Below are positions 1-9,175 of a stretch of DNA of 64,000 nucleotides, piece after piece. The translations under genes and the position numbers were made by a program. Source of the DNA: Smithellaceae bacterium. Lineage in GTDB: Bacteria > Desulfobacterota > Syntrophia > Syntrophales > Smithellaceae. The notes under the pieces were generated by a model. That model made no database searches. It was not told the DNA's origin and worked only from the letters and a program-made list of their open reading frames with translations. Each line of letters opens with the position of its first letter. Position 1 is the first letter of the stretch. Where the stretch lies: assembly GCA_028693285.1 (NCBI GenBank), contig JAQUVQ010000008.1, positions 1 through 64,000 on the forward strand. Direction: 5' to 3'.

Positions 1-68
1 TCCGAAAGCGTTTTGCGTCCCTGCTTCAGGGCCTTGTCGATGATCTTCGCGGCTTTTTCGTTTTTCAT
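1..68 (-). CDS. Partial CDS (N-terminus): probable ATP-grasp (beta) subunit of NDP-forming acyl-CoA synthetase
   Basis: Minus-strand ATG at 68-66 reads MKNEKAAKIIDKALKQGRKTLSE and runs off the window. It overlaps the TGA of the upstream gene (ATGA). The N-terminus resembles ADP-forming acetyl-CoA synthetase beta subunits. Confidence 0.55.
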   Translation of the reverse strand, partial: MKNEKAAKIIDKALKQGRKTLS

Positions 69-1567
69 TTTATTTTTCCTCCATAATAATTGTTGATGTG
101 GGAAATCGCCCGAATGGCGTCGTGCAGTTCGTCGAAAACCGGAATGCCGCGGGAAAGGTATTCCTGCCGCGTCAGGGCGATCAGCTCCGTGATATCCATA
201 CTTTCCACGCCACGGGTCATGTTGGGCAGCACGGCAATTACCGGCTTGCCGGTCTGGTCGATGACGTCTCGGACGCACTGGGTCAGTTCCTTGTAGGGGG
301 CGGCCTCCGCAATGGGGATGCCGAACGCGCGGGCAAGACCCTTGTAGTGAAACAGGAGCGATACGATGATTTGCAGTTCGATCCGCTCATCTTCGGCCGC
401 GCCGAGAAGCACTTCCTTCAGCGCCTGCGGTCCGACAAAAGGATTGGCGACGTCAATCGGATTGATGGCGCTCGAGCCGGGCTTGGGCAAAACGCTTCCG
501 ATGCGCTCCTGGAGCTGCGGCGGCAGCGCCGGAATCTCGATGCCGAACGTTTCGGCCGTGTCGCAGGCGGTCACGCCGATTGCGCCTCCGCCGCCTACGA
601 TGGAAATCCCCCGAAAGGGTTTCGGCGGCAGCATCGCAAAGGCCAGGTTGGCCTGCGCCATCTCTTCCGTATCGTTTACCTGAATGGCTCCCGCCTGCTT
701 TAAGATTGACTGCCAGATGACGCGGCTTCCGCCCATCGACGCGGTGTGGCTGGCCACGCTGCGGGCGCCGGCCACGGAAAGGCCGCCTTTGTAAACGATG
801 ACCGGTTTTTTGGCCGCGGCGGCTTTAAGCTCGGAGAAAAAACGCTCTCCGTCCTTGATGCCTTCAATGTACATCGAGATGACCCGGGTTTCCGCATCAT
901 CGGCCAGATAGCGCAGAAGCTCCGCTTCGCGCAAATCCGCGCCGTTGCCGAAGCTGATCATTTTGCTGAAGCGGACTCCCAGCCATTTTCCCGCATGCGC
1001 GAAATCGATCGACATGCCGCCGCTTTGCGCGACAAACGCCACCGGTCCGGTTTCACGCGACAGATCCGGCCCCGGCAAAAGCGTGAGGCCGCTGGCCGGA
1101 CAGTAGATGCCGAAGCAGTTGGGCCCCACCACGCGAATGCCCCGTGCGGCGATATCCTGAATCCGCCGCTCCAGTTCTTTTCCCTCTTCGGTGCCCAGTT
1201 CGCTGAAGCCGGAGGAGAGAATCTCCGCGCCCGCCACGCCGATCTTCAGGCACGCTTCCAGGGATTCCGGAACATACCGCGCGTTCACCGCGACAACGGC
1301 AAAATCAACCGGGCCGGGAATATCCTCCACCATCCTGTGAATTTCCAGCCCGTATATCGTTCCTCCCTTGAGATTGACGGGATATAGTTTCCCTTCATAG
1401 CCCATCGCCATGATGGCGCGAAGCATGCCGGTTCCGAAGCCGACGCCGTTTTCATCCGCGGAGACGCCCAGAATGGCAATCGCCTTCGGATGAAAAATCC
1501 TTTCGTAGTCGGTCGGCGGGTAATGTGCTTTTCCGGTTTTTCCTGTTCTTCTGGTTTTGCTGGACAT
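65..1567 (-). CDS. Acyl-CoA synthetase (NDP-forming), CoA-binding/ligase (alpha) subunit
   Basis: ORF of about 500 aa with FHPKAIAILGVSADENGVG, VGPNCFGIYCP and SHTASMGG motifs. Start placed at MSSKTRRT, preceded by GGAGG. Confidence 0.85.
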   Translation of the reverse strand: MSSKTRRTGKTGKAHYPPTDYERIFHPKAIAILGVSADENGVGFGTGMLRAIMAMGYEGKLYPVNLKGGTIYGLEIHRMVEDIPGPVDFAVVAVNARYVPESLEACLKIGVAGAEILSSGFSELGTEEGKELERRIQDIAARGIRVVGPNCFGIYCPASGLTLLPGPDLSRETGPVAFVAQSGGMSIDFAHAGKWLGVRFSKMISFGNGADLREAELLRYLADDAETRVISMYIEGIKDGERFFSELKAAAAKKPVIVYKGGLSVAGARSVASHTASMGGSRVIWQSILKQAGAIQVNDTEEMAQANLAFAMLPPKPFRGISIVGGGGAIGVTACDTAETFGIEIPALPPQLQERIGSVLPKPGSSAINPIDVANPFVGPQALKEVLLGAAEDERIELQIIVSLLFHYKGLARAFGIPIAEAAPYKELTQCVRDVIDQTGKPVIAVLPNMTRGVESMDITELIALTRQEYLSRGIPVFDELHDAIRAISHINNYYGGKIK

Positions 1568-1621
1568 TCTGCCTCCATGCTTGCCGATTTTACCTTGTAT
1601 GCTAAACAGCAACAGGGATCG

Positions 1622-2050
1622 TCACCTGCGCAGGTCCTTGAGCATCCGGATCAAAAGCAGTCTTTCCTCCAGGGTGTATCTGGAGAAAATTTCCCGGTTC
1701 AAATCTTCGGTATCATTGATAAATTTGTCACGGCACTCCAGCGCCTTATCCGTCAGCCGGATGTTCAAAACCCGCCGGTCGTCTTTCACGTTCTTGATGA
1801 TCCAGCCGCTTTCCGCCATTCGGTCCAGAACGCCGGACAGCGTGGCGCTGTCCAGGGACAATCGCTTTCCCAGTTCACCGGCGGAAAGCCCTTCTTCCTC
1901 GTAAAGAGCGTGCAGGACGAGTCCCTGAATGGGTGTAAGGCCGTACAACTGCGTGCGGGACTTGAAAGTTCCGTACACTTTCTGATTGGCCTTGCTTAAG
2001 ATAAACAGAATCACGTCCTGGTAACTGATCATCGGTGACACCCGGGTCAT
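1622..2050 (-). CDS. MarR family transcriptional regulator
   Basis: 142 aa with a winged-helix pattern (GLTPIQGLVLHALYEEEGLSAGELGKRLSLDSATLSGVLDRMAESGWI...DDRRVLNIRLTDKA). Confidence 0.85.
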   Translation of the reverse strand: MTRVSPMISYQDVILFILSKANQKVYGTFKSRTQLYGLTPIQGLVLHALYEEEGLSAGELGKRLSLDSATLSGVLDRMAESGWIIKNVKDDRRVLNIRLTDKALECRDKFINDTEDLNREIFSRYTLEERLLLIRMLKDLRR

Positions 2051-2073
2051 TATTTAGTGTGCAAGATAAATAA
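2050..2073. promoter_or_regulatory. Candidate MarR autoregulatory operator
   Basis: Inverted repeat TTATTTA-N10-TAAATAA overlapping the marR start codon. Confidence 0.4.
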
Positions 2074-2198
2074 AGGGAGAGGTCAAGTCAAGAAAAATGT
2101 TGACCGGCGTTGACCGGTAAAAAGTTGATTGGCCGAAGAAATCCCCGTACTTCCCGCCCCCAGAGTTTTGGGCCTGTTGATTCCGGGGTGAAGGGAAT

Positions 2199-2714
2199 TC
2201 ATTTGCAGACGGATTTTTGGAGTGCTTCTCCCGTTGAATCGGAAAGGATGGGCTCCCATTCCGGGGAGGGATTTTCCCCGGAAAAGATCACTTTGCCGTT
2301 CGTGTCATAGGCGGTCAACGAAGCTTTTCGAATCCGTTTTTCCCGGCAGTCGATTTCGCACAAGAACATTTTTCTGGACAGCTGCTTGTATGCCGCCGCC
2401 GGCAATCCCTTTTGCTTCAGGGATTGAAGATATTTTTCCCTGCCTGCATCGGAAATGTTTTCTTTTCCCAGAACCTGGACGATGTGTTTTTCGTTCTTTT
2501 TGTCAATGTTGAGCTTTTTGTGATAGGAAAAAACAGTTCCGTCTTCATCCCGAAGGTATTCGATCCATTGCGCGGCCGCGGGCGCCGCCGGCAGAAACAG
2601 CACCAGAAGCGCCAGGAAGAAAGAGACGATCCTTGCGCATCCTCCTTCGCCTTTCGGGTTTCCGGCTTCCCGGATGAAACAGTTCTTGACTTTGATCGGC
2701 TTTGTGTTTTTCAT
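2199..2714 (-). CDS. Hypothetical exported protein
   Basis: 171 aa ORF with hydrophobic signal-like segment IVSFFLALLVLFLPAAPAAAQW. Confidence 0.6.
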   Translation of the reverse strand: MKNTKPIKVKNCFIREAGNPKGEGGCARIVSFFLALLVLFLPAAPAAAQWIEYLRDEDGTVFSYHKKLNIDKKNEKHIVQVLGKENISDAGREKYLQSLKQKGLPAAAYKQLSRKMFLCEIDCREKRIRKASLTAYDTNGKVIFSGENPSPEWEPILSDSTGEALQKSVCK

Positions 2715-2941
2715 AGCGTTTCCTGTATACGGAAAAGCACATCAGGAATCAACAGGAAATCTTGCATCGAATTTTCATGGCTCTTTCGCTCGGGTTTAGG
2801 CAAAGGGCTGTTCTTTAAAAAGATGGCCAACGCAAAAAGAGTCGGTTACGCTGAAACAAACGAATCCGGAGCAAGGAATGGTCAAATCGGGGCGTAAAGA
2901 AAGCGAAAACGAGGCTGCCGAATGTTCGGGAGGGCCTCGCA

Positions 2942-4240
2942 ATGCCTGAAGCGAAAAAAACCGGCGGTTTCTACGGTTGGGTGATGATGCCGCTTCTGTG
3001 CCTCGTCTATTCGATCCCGATCGGCTTTGCGCTCTATGGGCCGCCCGTCATTTACCGGTTCATGCAGAAGGACCTGTCCTGGCAGCGCGGAGAGATCAAC
3101 CTCGGCTATACGATTATCGGAATGATGCTTGGTCTGGGCGCGTTCATCATTCCGTGGCTGATGGACCGCTTCGGCCCCCGCAAAACGCTGGCCATCGGCG
3201 CGTCTCTGACGGCGGGATCGGTTCTGCTGATGGCGGCTGCGGGGCAATCCTATCCCGTTTACCTGGCGCTTTGCGTCTGCACCGGCCTGGGGATTTCCTT
3301 CGGGTCGGTCGTGCCCGTTCAGGCGCTGGTTCTGCTGTGGTTTAATGTTCACCGGGCGCTGGTCATGGGCCTGGTGCTGGGAGGCGGCGCGATCGGCGGG
3401 TTTATCTATCCCCAGATCATCAACGCCTCCATCGTGGCTTTCGGGGGAAACTGGAGGGCCGGCTGGTTCGTGATCGCGGCCGCCTGCTTTGCCGGCGCGG
3501 TTGTGGCCCTGATCGCCATTCGGAACAGGCCGGAGGACCTTGGACAGCATCCGGACGGACTGGCTCCATCGGCCGTAAGCAAAGCGCTGTCGGATGCCCG
3601 CAGCGGACGGATTCGAACCTACCGCTCGCCGGTGAACTGGCGTCTCAAAGACGCCCTGAAAACCAGAAGCATCTGGCTGGCCATCATCGGAATGTCGTTC
3701 ATCTGGTTTTTGTGGCAGTCCGTGCTGACCCAGACTCCGGCCCATTTGAGCGACCGGGGCTTTTCCATTTCCGATCCGGTCTGGTTTCTCCGGCCGGCCT
3801 TTATTTACGGGCTCATTCTGGCCTGCAGCATCGTGGGCCGGCTGAGCGTCTCGTTTCTGGGCGAGCGCATGGAAAGCCGTCTGCTGATCGCCATTGCCGG
3901 TTTCAGCCTGATCGCCGGAGGCGTTCTTTTCTGGTTTGCCTCCCGCGACAATCTTTGGGCGGCTTACCTGTACCCGCTCCTGGTCGGCTTCGGTTTCGGC
4001 GCGTCGTATGTGTCCTATCCTCTTTTGATGGGAAACTATTTCGGAACGGAGTCATTTCAAAGGATCAGCGCGGTGGCCAACCCCATTACCTCCAGCTTTC
4101 CGTATTTCGGCGCGTTTATCGCCGGCTGGCTTTATGACGTGAACGGCGGCTATGGAGCGGCCTTGATCATCGCCTGCGGCATCGCGCTGACCGGCTCCGT
4201 CCTGATGCTGCTGTGCCGCCCGCCCGTCAAGGCCGGCTGA
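2942..4240 (+). CDS. MFS transporter, OFA (oxalate/formate antiporter)-like
   Basis: 432 aa, about 12 hydrophobic segments, starts GGFYGWVMMPLLCLVYSIPIGFALYGPPV, typical of OFA-type MFS. Confidence 0.8.
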   Translation: MPEAKKTGGFYGWVMMPLLCLVYSIPIGFALYGPPVIYRFMQKDLSWQRGEINLGYTIIGMMLGLGAFIIPWLMDRFGPRKTLAIGASLTAGSVLLMAAAGQSYPVYLALCVCTGLGISFGSVVPVQALVLLWFNVHRALVMGLVLGGGAIGGFIYPQIINASIVAFGGNWRAGWFVIAAACFAGAVVALIAIRNRPEDLGQHPDGLAPSAVSKALSDARSGRIRTYRSPVNWRLKDALKTRSIWLAIIGMSFIWFLWQSVLTQTPAHLSDRGFSISDPVWFLRPAFIYGLILACSIVGRLSVSFLGERMESRLLIAIAGFSLIAGGVLFWFASRDNLWAAYLYPLLVGFGFGASYVSYPLLMGNYFGTESFQRISAVANPITSSFPYFGAFIAGWLYDVNGGYGAALIIACGIALTGSVLMLLCRPPVKAG

Positions 4241-4306
4241 AGTTTTGCTGCGGGACCGAATCAGGAAAATGATGCGAAAATGCTTACAGGAGTTTTACAA
4301 ACGAAA

Positions 4307-4345
4307 AGAGGCTGCAAATGGCTGGCATCTGCAACCCCTTGATTT
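4307..4345 (-). terminator. Probable intrinsic terminator of tRNA-Arg
   Basis: Minus-strand GGTTGCAGATGCCAGCCATTTGCAGCC hairpin followed by TCTTTTCG, just 3' of the tRNA. Confidence 0.5.
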
Positions 4346-4348
4346 TAC

Positions 4349-4425
4349 TGGTGCGCCCAGCAAGATTCGAACTTGCGGCATCCAGATTCGTAGTCTGGCG
4401 CTCTATCCAGCTGAGCCATGGGCGC
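4349..4425 (-). tRNA. tRNA-Arg (anticodon ACG), CCA encoded
   Basis: Minus strand GCGCCCATGGCTCAGCTGGATAGAGCGCCAGACTACGAATCTGGATGCCGCAAGTTCGAATCTTGCTGGGCGCACCA. The 7-bp acceptor stem, D, anticodon and T arms are all drawable. Confidence 0.97.
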
Positions 4426-4510
4426 GTTGTTTTCGAAAGAACGAAGGAGGCCTATAGCACATTATCCGCCTGATGCAAAATGAAAATGTTTGATCAGAGC
4501 CGGACGGAAA

Positions 4511-4927
4511 TCAGTCTTTGCTCTTCGATGTTTTTTTAATGTCTTCGATGACATCCTGCAGTCCTTCTTCCCTTTGGATAATATGGGTCGTATCGTCGGA
4601 GACGCCGGTCTGTCCGGCCTTTTCCTTGGCCCTGGCCATTTTCCTGACCCGGCTGACCTGCCAGGAATCGCCTGAAGTATCCACCAGCCAGTTGTTGAGA
4701 TCAAACTGCAGGCTTCGGACATGGGGAAGGGCGGCAAGCTCGCGGGCGATGTTTTCGACTTCCTGCGCGGAGAAATCTCCGTTGGGCCGGACCAGATCTC
4801 CGCTCAGATAGACCGTGCTTCCCAGAAAGGAGTACTCTATTCGGGCCAGATCCGCATCGTGCCGCGTGATGACCATTCTCACGCTGCGGTTGACTTCATA
4901 ACGGGATACCGGTTCATCCTGCTGCAT
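4511..4927 (-). CDS. Conserved hypothetical protein, BON-like segment
   Basis: 138 aa. Segment STVYLSGDLVRPNGDFSAQEVENIARELAALPHVRSLQFDLNNW resembles a BON-type fold. Confidence 0.55.
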   Translation of the reverse strand: MQQDEPVSRYEVNRSVRMVITRHDADLARIEYSFLGSTVYLSGDLVRPNGDFSAQEVENIARELAALPHVRSLQFDLNNWLVDTSGDSWQVSRVRKMARAKEKAGQTGVSDDTTHIIQREEGLQDVIEDIKKTSKSKD

Positions 4928-5056
4928 ATGCCACCTTGACCTGCAGATTCAATACCTCACAAGAGGAGCGGGTTGTCAAGAACGGAATGATCGCCGCAAA
5001 GGGGCCGAATGATTCGGATTTGATTTTGAAGGGACATTCGTGTACAAAAAATCATC

Positions 5057-6076
5057 TTGCCGGGAGATCTGAAACCGAGAATGGATAAAATCGTTAACGA
5101 ACATGACCTGAACCAGTCCGTCGTCCAATACGCTTCGGATGATTTTGTCGCCCTGCGGGCGCGAAGCTCCGTGGCGGAAGCGCTTGAATGCATCCGTTCG
5201 TCGCGAACGCAGAGTGCGATTCTTTATTTCTATGTAGTAGATGACGAGGACCGGCTGGTCGGCGTCGTCCCGACCCGAAGGCTTCTGACGTCATCGCTTG
5301 CCGCTTCCGTGGAATCCATCATGACCGACAGCCTCGTGTCGATCCCGGACAACGCCAATTTGCTGGAAGCGCTGGAGTTTTTTATTCTATACAAATTTCT
5401 GGCCTTTCCCGTGGTGGATGCCGGCCGGAAAATTCTGGGGGTCATCGACGTCAATCTTTTCACGCAGGAAATGATCGATATGGAGGAGCGCGAACAGGTT
5501 CACGGCATTTTCGACACGCTGGGCGTCAGCGTCGCGGAAATGAAGGACCGGTCTCCATTCAGCGTTTTTCGAAGGCGCTTCCCCTGGCTTCTTGCGACGA
5601 TCGCCAGCGGCACGGTCTGCGCGCTTCTGGTCGGATTTTTCGAAGCTACGCTGGCGCAAAGCCTGATCCTGGCCTTTTTCCTGACGCTGGTGCTGGGGCT
5701 GGGCGAAAGCGTTTCGATGCAGACGATGGCCATCACCGTTCATTTCATGCATCACCGCTCGGCGCAGTCCGGCTGGTATCTCGAGGTGCTGCACCGGGAA
5801 ATCACCCGCACACTGCTTCTGGCCGTTGCCTGCGGCGCGATTGTGGGCCTGATCGCCTGGGTCTGGCGCGGCGAAGCGGCGGCGGCCCTGGTGATCGGCT
5901 CCGGCATTTTTCTCTCGCTTCTTCTGGCCGGCTTTATCGGCGTCAGCGTTCCGTCTTTGCTGCACCGGCTGAAGCTGGATTTGCGGGTGGCCTCCGGACC
6001 GCTCACGCTGGCGCTGGCCGATATCTGCACTGTTGTTACTTATTTTTCCCTGGCGACAAAGATTCTCGCGCCTTAA
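5057..6076 (+). CDS. CBS-domain / MgtE-type divalent cation transporter (no MgtE_N domain apparent)
   Basis: Two CBS motifs followed by an MgtE-like membrane domain (RFPWLLATIASGTVCALLVGFFE...GLGESVSMQTMAI). An in-frame ATG at 5081 is an alternative start. Confidence 0.75.
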   Translation: MPGDLKPRMDKIVNEHDLNQSVVQYASDDFVALRARSSVAEALECIRSSRTQSAILYFYVVDDEDRLVGVVPTRRLLTSSLAASVESIMTDSLVSIPDNANLLEALEFFILYKFLAFPVVDAGRKILGVIDVNLFTQEMIDMEEREQVHGIFDTLGVSVAEMKDRSPFSVFRRRFPWLLATIASGTVCALLVGFFEATLAQSLILAFFLTLVLGLGESVSMQTMAITVHFMHHRSAQSGWYLEVLHREITRTLLLAVACGAIVGLIAWVWRGEAAAALVIGSGIFLSLLLAGFIGVSVPSLLHRLKLDLRVASGPLTLALADICTVVTYFSLATKILAP

Positions 6077-6840
6077 TCGAAAATCTTCGAATAATCCGGT
6101 TTGCGATGCTCGTAGAAAGCGGCGAAGGCTTCCTTGGCCGCCGGCGCTTTAAGCATGGCGCTGAAATGCCGGTTTTCTTCGGCGATTTGTTGGGTCACCG
6201 CGTCGAGGTGCCGCGCTTTGAGAAGCTGCTTGGTGACGCGCAGGGAGGTGGGCGGCAGGGCGGCAAGCCTGGCGGCCTGAGCAGAGGCGTAAGGCATCAG
6301 CTCCGCTGCCGGCAGCACTTTGTTGACGAGCCCCATGTCGAAAGCCTGTTCGGCCGTAAAGGGTTCGCCGAAAAAGAGCAGCTCCGCGGCGCGCTGATAG
6401 CCGACAATCTGCGGCAGAATACGGCTGGAGGCAAATTCCGGGCACAGCCCCAGTTTGGCAAACGGCATGGAGAATTTGGCGCCCTGCGCGGCGTAAATCT
6501 GGTCGCAGTGCAGAAGCATCGTGACGCCGATGCCGATGGCCATTCCCGAAACCGCGGCGATCACCGGTTTGGCCGCGAGGCTCAAATTGCGGATGAACTG
6601 CGCCACGGGACGGTCCGCGACATCGCTCTTCGTATTCATGAAATCTTCCAGATCGTTGCCCGCGGAAAAAATTTCCGGTTTGCCGCAAAAGAGCAAAACG
6701 CGCACGGCCCGGTCGTCTTCGCCGGCCTGAATCGCGTCCGCCATCCGCTGGTACATGGCGGCTGTAATGGAGTTTTTCTTGTCCGGCCGGTTGAATTCGA
6801 TGGTCAGGATTCCGTTTTGCTTTCTGGTTTCGATGTCCAT
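6073..6840 (-). CDS. Enoyl-CoA hydratase/isomerase family protein
   Basis: IEFNRPDKKNSITAAMYQRM...GKPEIFSAGNDLEDF...PVIAAVSGMAIGIGVTMLLHCDQIYA crotonase signatures. Confidence 0.9.
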   Translation of the reverse strand: MDIETRKQNGILTIEFNRPDKKNSITAAMYQRMADAIQAGEDDRAVRVLLFCGKPEIFSAGNDLEDFMNTKSDVADRPVAQFIRNLSLAAKPVIAAVSGMAIGIGVTMLLHCDQIYAAQGAKFSMPFAKLGLCPEFASSRILPQIVGYQRAAELLFFGEPFTAEQAFDMGLVNKVLPAAELMPYASAQAARLAALPPTSLRVTKQLLKARHLDAVTQQIAEENRHFSAMLKAPAAKEAFAAFYEHRKPDYSKIFD

Positions 6841-6865
6841 TTGTTCTCCTTAAGGGTTTAAAAAA

Positions 6866-8861
6866 TTATACCGCCGGGGATCCGTCGGCGGGGTTTCCCT
6901 CCAGCTTCTTCAGCCCCAGGTCGATGGCGCTGTGGCTGCCGAAAAGAATCAACTGATCTTCCGCCTCGAAAACAAAATCGCCGGGCGGATTCGTGATGGT
7001 CTGGTTTTTGCGGATGATGTTGATGATCATGGCGCCCGTTTCCGCCTTCAGGTTGACGTCGCGGATGCTTTTGCCGATCGTCGGGTTGCCGGGGGCGATG
7101 TAGCAGGTTTCAATGGTGCCCTGCGCCAGAATCTGGCCGATCTGGTCGAAGGCCTCCTGGGTATAGCGCACTTCGCGCAAAATGCCGTAGGATTTGTTCC
7201 GGATGATGTTGCCCTGCGCCAGCACGATGCTGTTGGGAATGTGAAACATCTTGAGGACGCGGCTGAAGATCTGAATGGAGGTCTCGAATTCCTCGGGGAT
7301 GACATCGTCGGCGCCCAGGGCCAGCAGTTCCTCGATGTCGGCAAGGTATTTCGTCCGGACGATCACGTGCAGCTTCGGATTGAGGGCTTTGGCGTTGGAC
7401 AGGCAGTTTTTCGTAAGAAAACGGTCGGAGATGGCGATGACCATGACGCGCGCCTTCTCCACGCCGGCGCGCCGCAGAATTTCCACGTTGGACGCGTCGC
7501 CCCAGAGCGCGTTTGTGTCCCCGCCGTTTTTCGCCTTTTTGATTTTCTGGAAATTCAGATCGATCATGGCGTAGCTGATGGCGGTATTTTTCAGCACCCT
7601 GGCCAGATTTCTGCCGTTGAGCCCCATCCCGCAGATAATCACGTGGTTGTAAAGGGAAATGCGCTGACCCTGAAGGGGGCCGGTGGAATCGGAATGCGAA
7701 GAGTTTTTGCGGTTGAGCAGCCCGTAGGCCAGCGAGGCCAAAAGGGGCGTGATGACAAAAGTCAGAACCGACGCGCCGATGAAGGTCTGATAAATGTCCC
7801 CGGCAATGATCTGGCTTCGGTAGCCCTGCGAGGCCAGAACAAAGGAAAATTCGCCGATCTGGGACAGCAGGACTCCGCAGAGTATCGCGCTTCGCAAAGG
7901 ATACTTCATCAGGAAGACCAGGCTCGCAACCACGGCAAACTTGATGAGAATGATCCCCAGAGAGGCCAGCAGGATGGGTCCGGGATGGGCCTTGAGAAAA
8001 TCAAGATTGAGAATCATGCCGAAGGATACGAAAAACACGGACAGGAAGACGTCGCGGAAGGGGCTGACATCGCTGATGATCTGGTGCGTGAAATCCGTGT
8101 CGGAAAGAGCCAGGCCGGCAAGGAACGCGCCGATGGCGAGCGACAGACCCAGCGATTCCGTGATCCAGGCGATCCCCATGGTGATGACCACGGACACGAT
8201 GACCAGCACGTCGCGCATGTTCATGCTGACGAGGCGCTCCAGCGCAAACGGGATCACGTACCTGCCCGCGACCAGAATCACGACAATGATCAGGAGGGAC
8301 TTGAAAAGCTTCCAGAGAATCAGAAGGGCGTCCGGACCGCTGCCGGCGGCCAGAAAGGGGATCATCAGCATCATCGGCACGACCATGATGTCCTGGAATA
8401 AAATGACGCCGACGGAGATTCGCCCCTGCGGCGACGATTCGTCGTCCCGATCCTTGAGGATTTTCAGAATCAGCGCCGAGGAGCTGTGGACCAGCAGAAA
8501 GCCGATCAGGACGGACTGGCTGACGCTGAGCTGCATGGCCAGTCCGGCGAGCAGTCCGACGACGAAGGTGCAGAAAAGCTGCAGACCGCCCGTGAGGAGA
8601 ATCTCGGAGAGGTGCTTCAGAAAGCGGGACAGCCGGATCTCGACGGCGATGGTGAACATCAGAAATGCGACGCCGATGTCCGCCATCAGTGAAATGCCGG
8701 CGATGTCGTCGATCAGTTTCAGGCCGAAAGGCCCGATCAGAATGCCGGTGATGAGAAAGCCGATGATGGAAGGGATCTTGATTTTATTGAAGATATAGAT
8801 GACCGGAATGGAGAAGCCTAAAATGATGATCAATTGGTGAAAAAACTTCAGTCCGTCCACG
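6866..8861 (-). CDS. Kef-type monovalent cation:proton antiporter with TrkA-N/TrkA-C domains
   Basis: Membrane domain (IIGFLITGILIGPFGLKLI) plus TrkA-N (NHVIICGMGLNGRNLARVLKN) and TrkA-C. Start probably GTG (VDGLKFFHQ) near 8861 rather than the ORF-track ATG at 8965. Confidence 0.85.
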
Positions 8862-8958
8862 GGCCTTTCCGATCGTTGAAGGGAATTTGCTTTGTTTTTT
8901 CGTTTATCACTGATTGGAAAAATTTTCCAAAAAAACATCGCCGGAGCGCTGATTTTGA

Positions 8959-8987
8959 TTGACAAAACCCTTCCGGGGAATTATTAT
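8959..8987 (+). promoter_or_regulatory. Sigma-70 type promoter of cimA leader
   Basis: TTGACA (8959-8964), 17-nt spacer, TATTAT (8982-8987). Confidence 0.75.
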
Positions 8988-9007
8988 TCCGCAAAATTCG
9001 TTATTTA

Positions 9008-9094
9008 ATGGTACGGACCATGAATGCCGGGCGAGCCATCATCATTAGCAGAATAATTATCCGCTTCCCCCGAGGAGGCCTGGCCGTGGAGTAG
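9008..9094 (+). CDS. Isoleucine-rich leader peptide of cimA (attenuation)
   Basis: Short ORF MVRTMNAGRAIIISRIIIRFPRGGLAVE* (or from ATG at 9020) with six Ile codons in two clusters, between promoter and terminator. Confidence 0.8.
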   Translation: MVRTMNAGRAIIISRIIIRFPRGGLAVE

Positions 9095-9118
9095 CTGAAA
9101 TTTACGCTCAAGAAATTC

Positions 9119-9156
9119 AAATCCGCTGCCAGGGAAACCGGGCAGCGGATTTTTTT
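9119..9156 (+). terminator. Attenuator terminator upstream of cimA
   Basis: AAATCCGCTGCC (9119-9130) / GGCAGCGGATTT (9141-9152) 12-bp stem with U-tract to 9156. Confidence 0.88.
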
Positions 9157-9175
9157 ATGGGAAAGAGAGGAAACC

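Noticed and set aside
4245-4457. 70-aa plus-strand ORF (…GAPSKIRTCGIQIRSLALYPAEPWAR…)
   Set aside because: It is the antisense translation of tRNA-Arg, a common false ORF.
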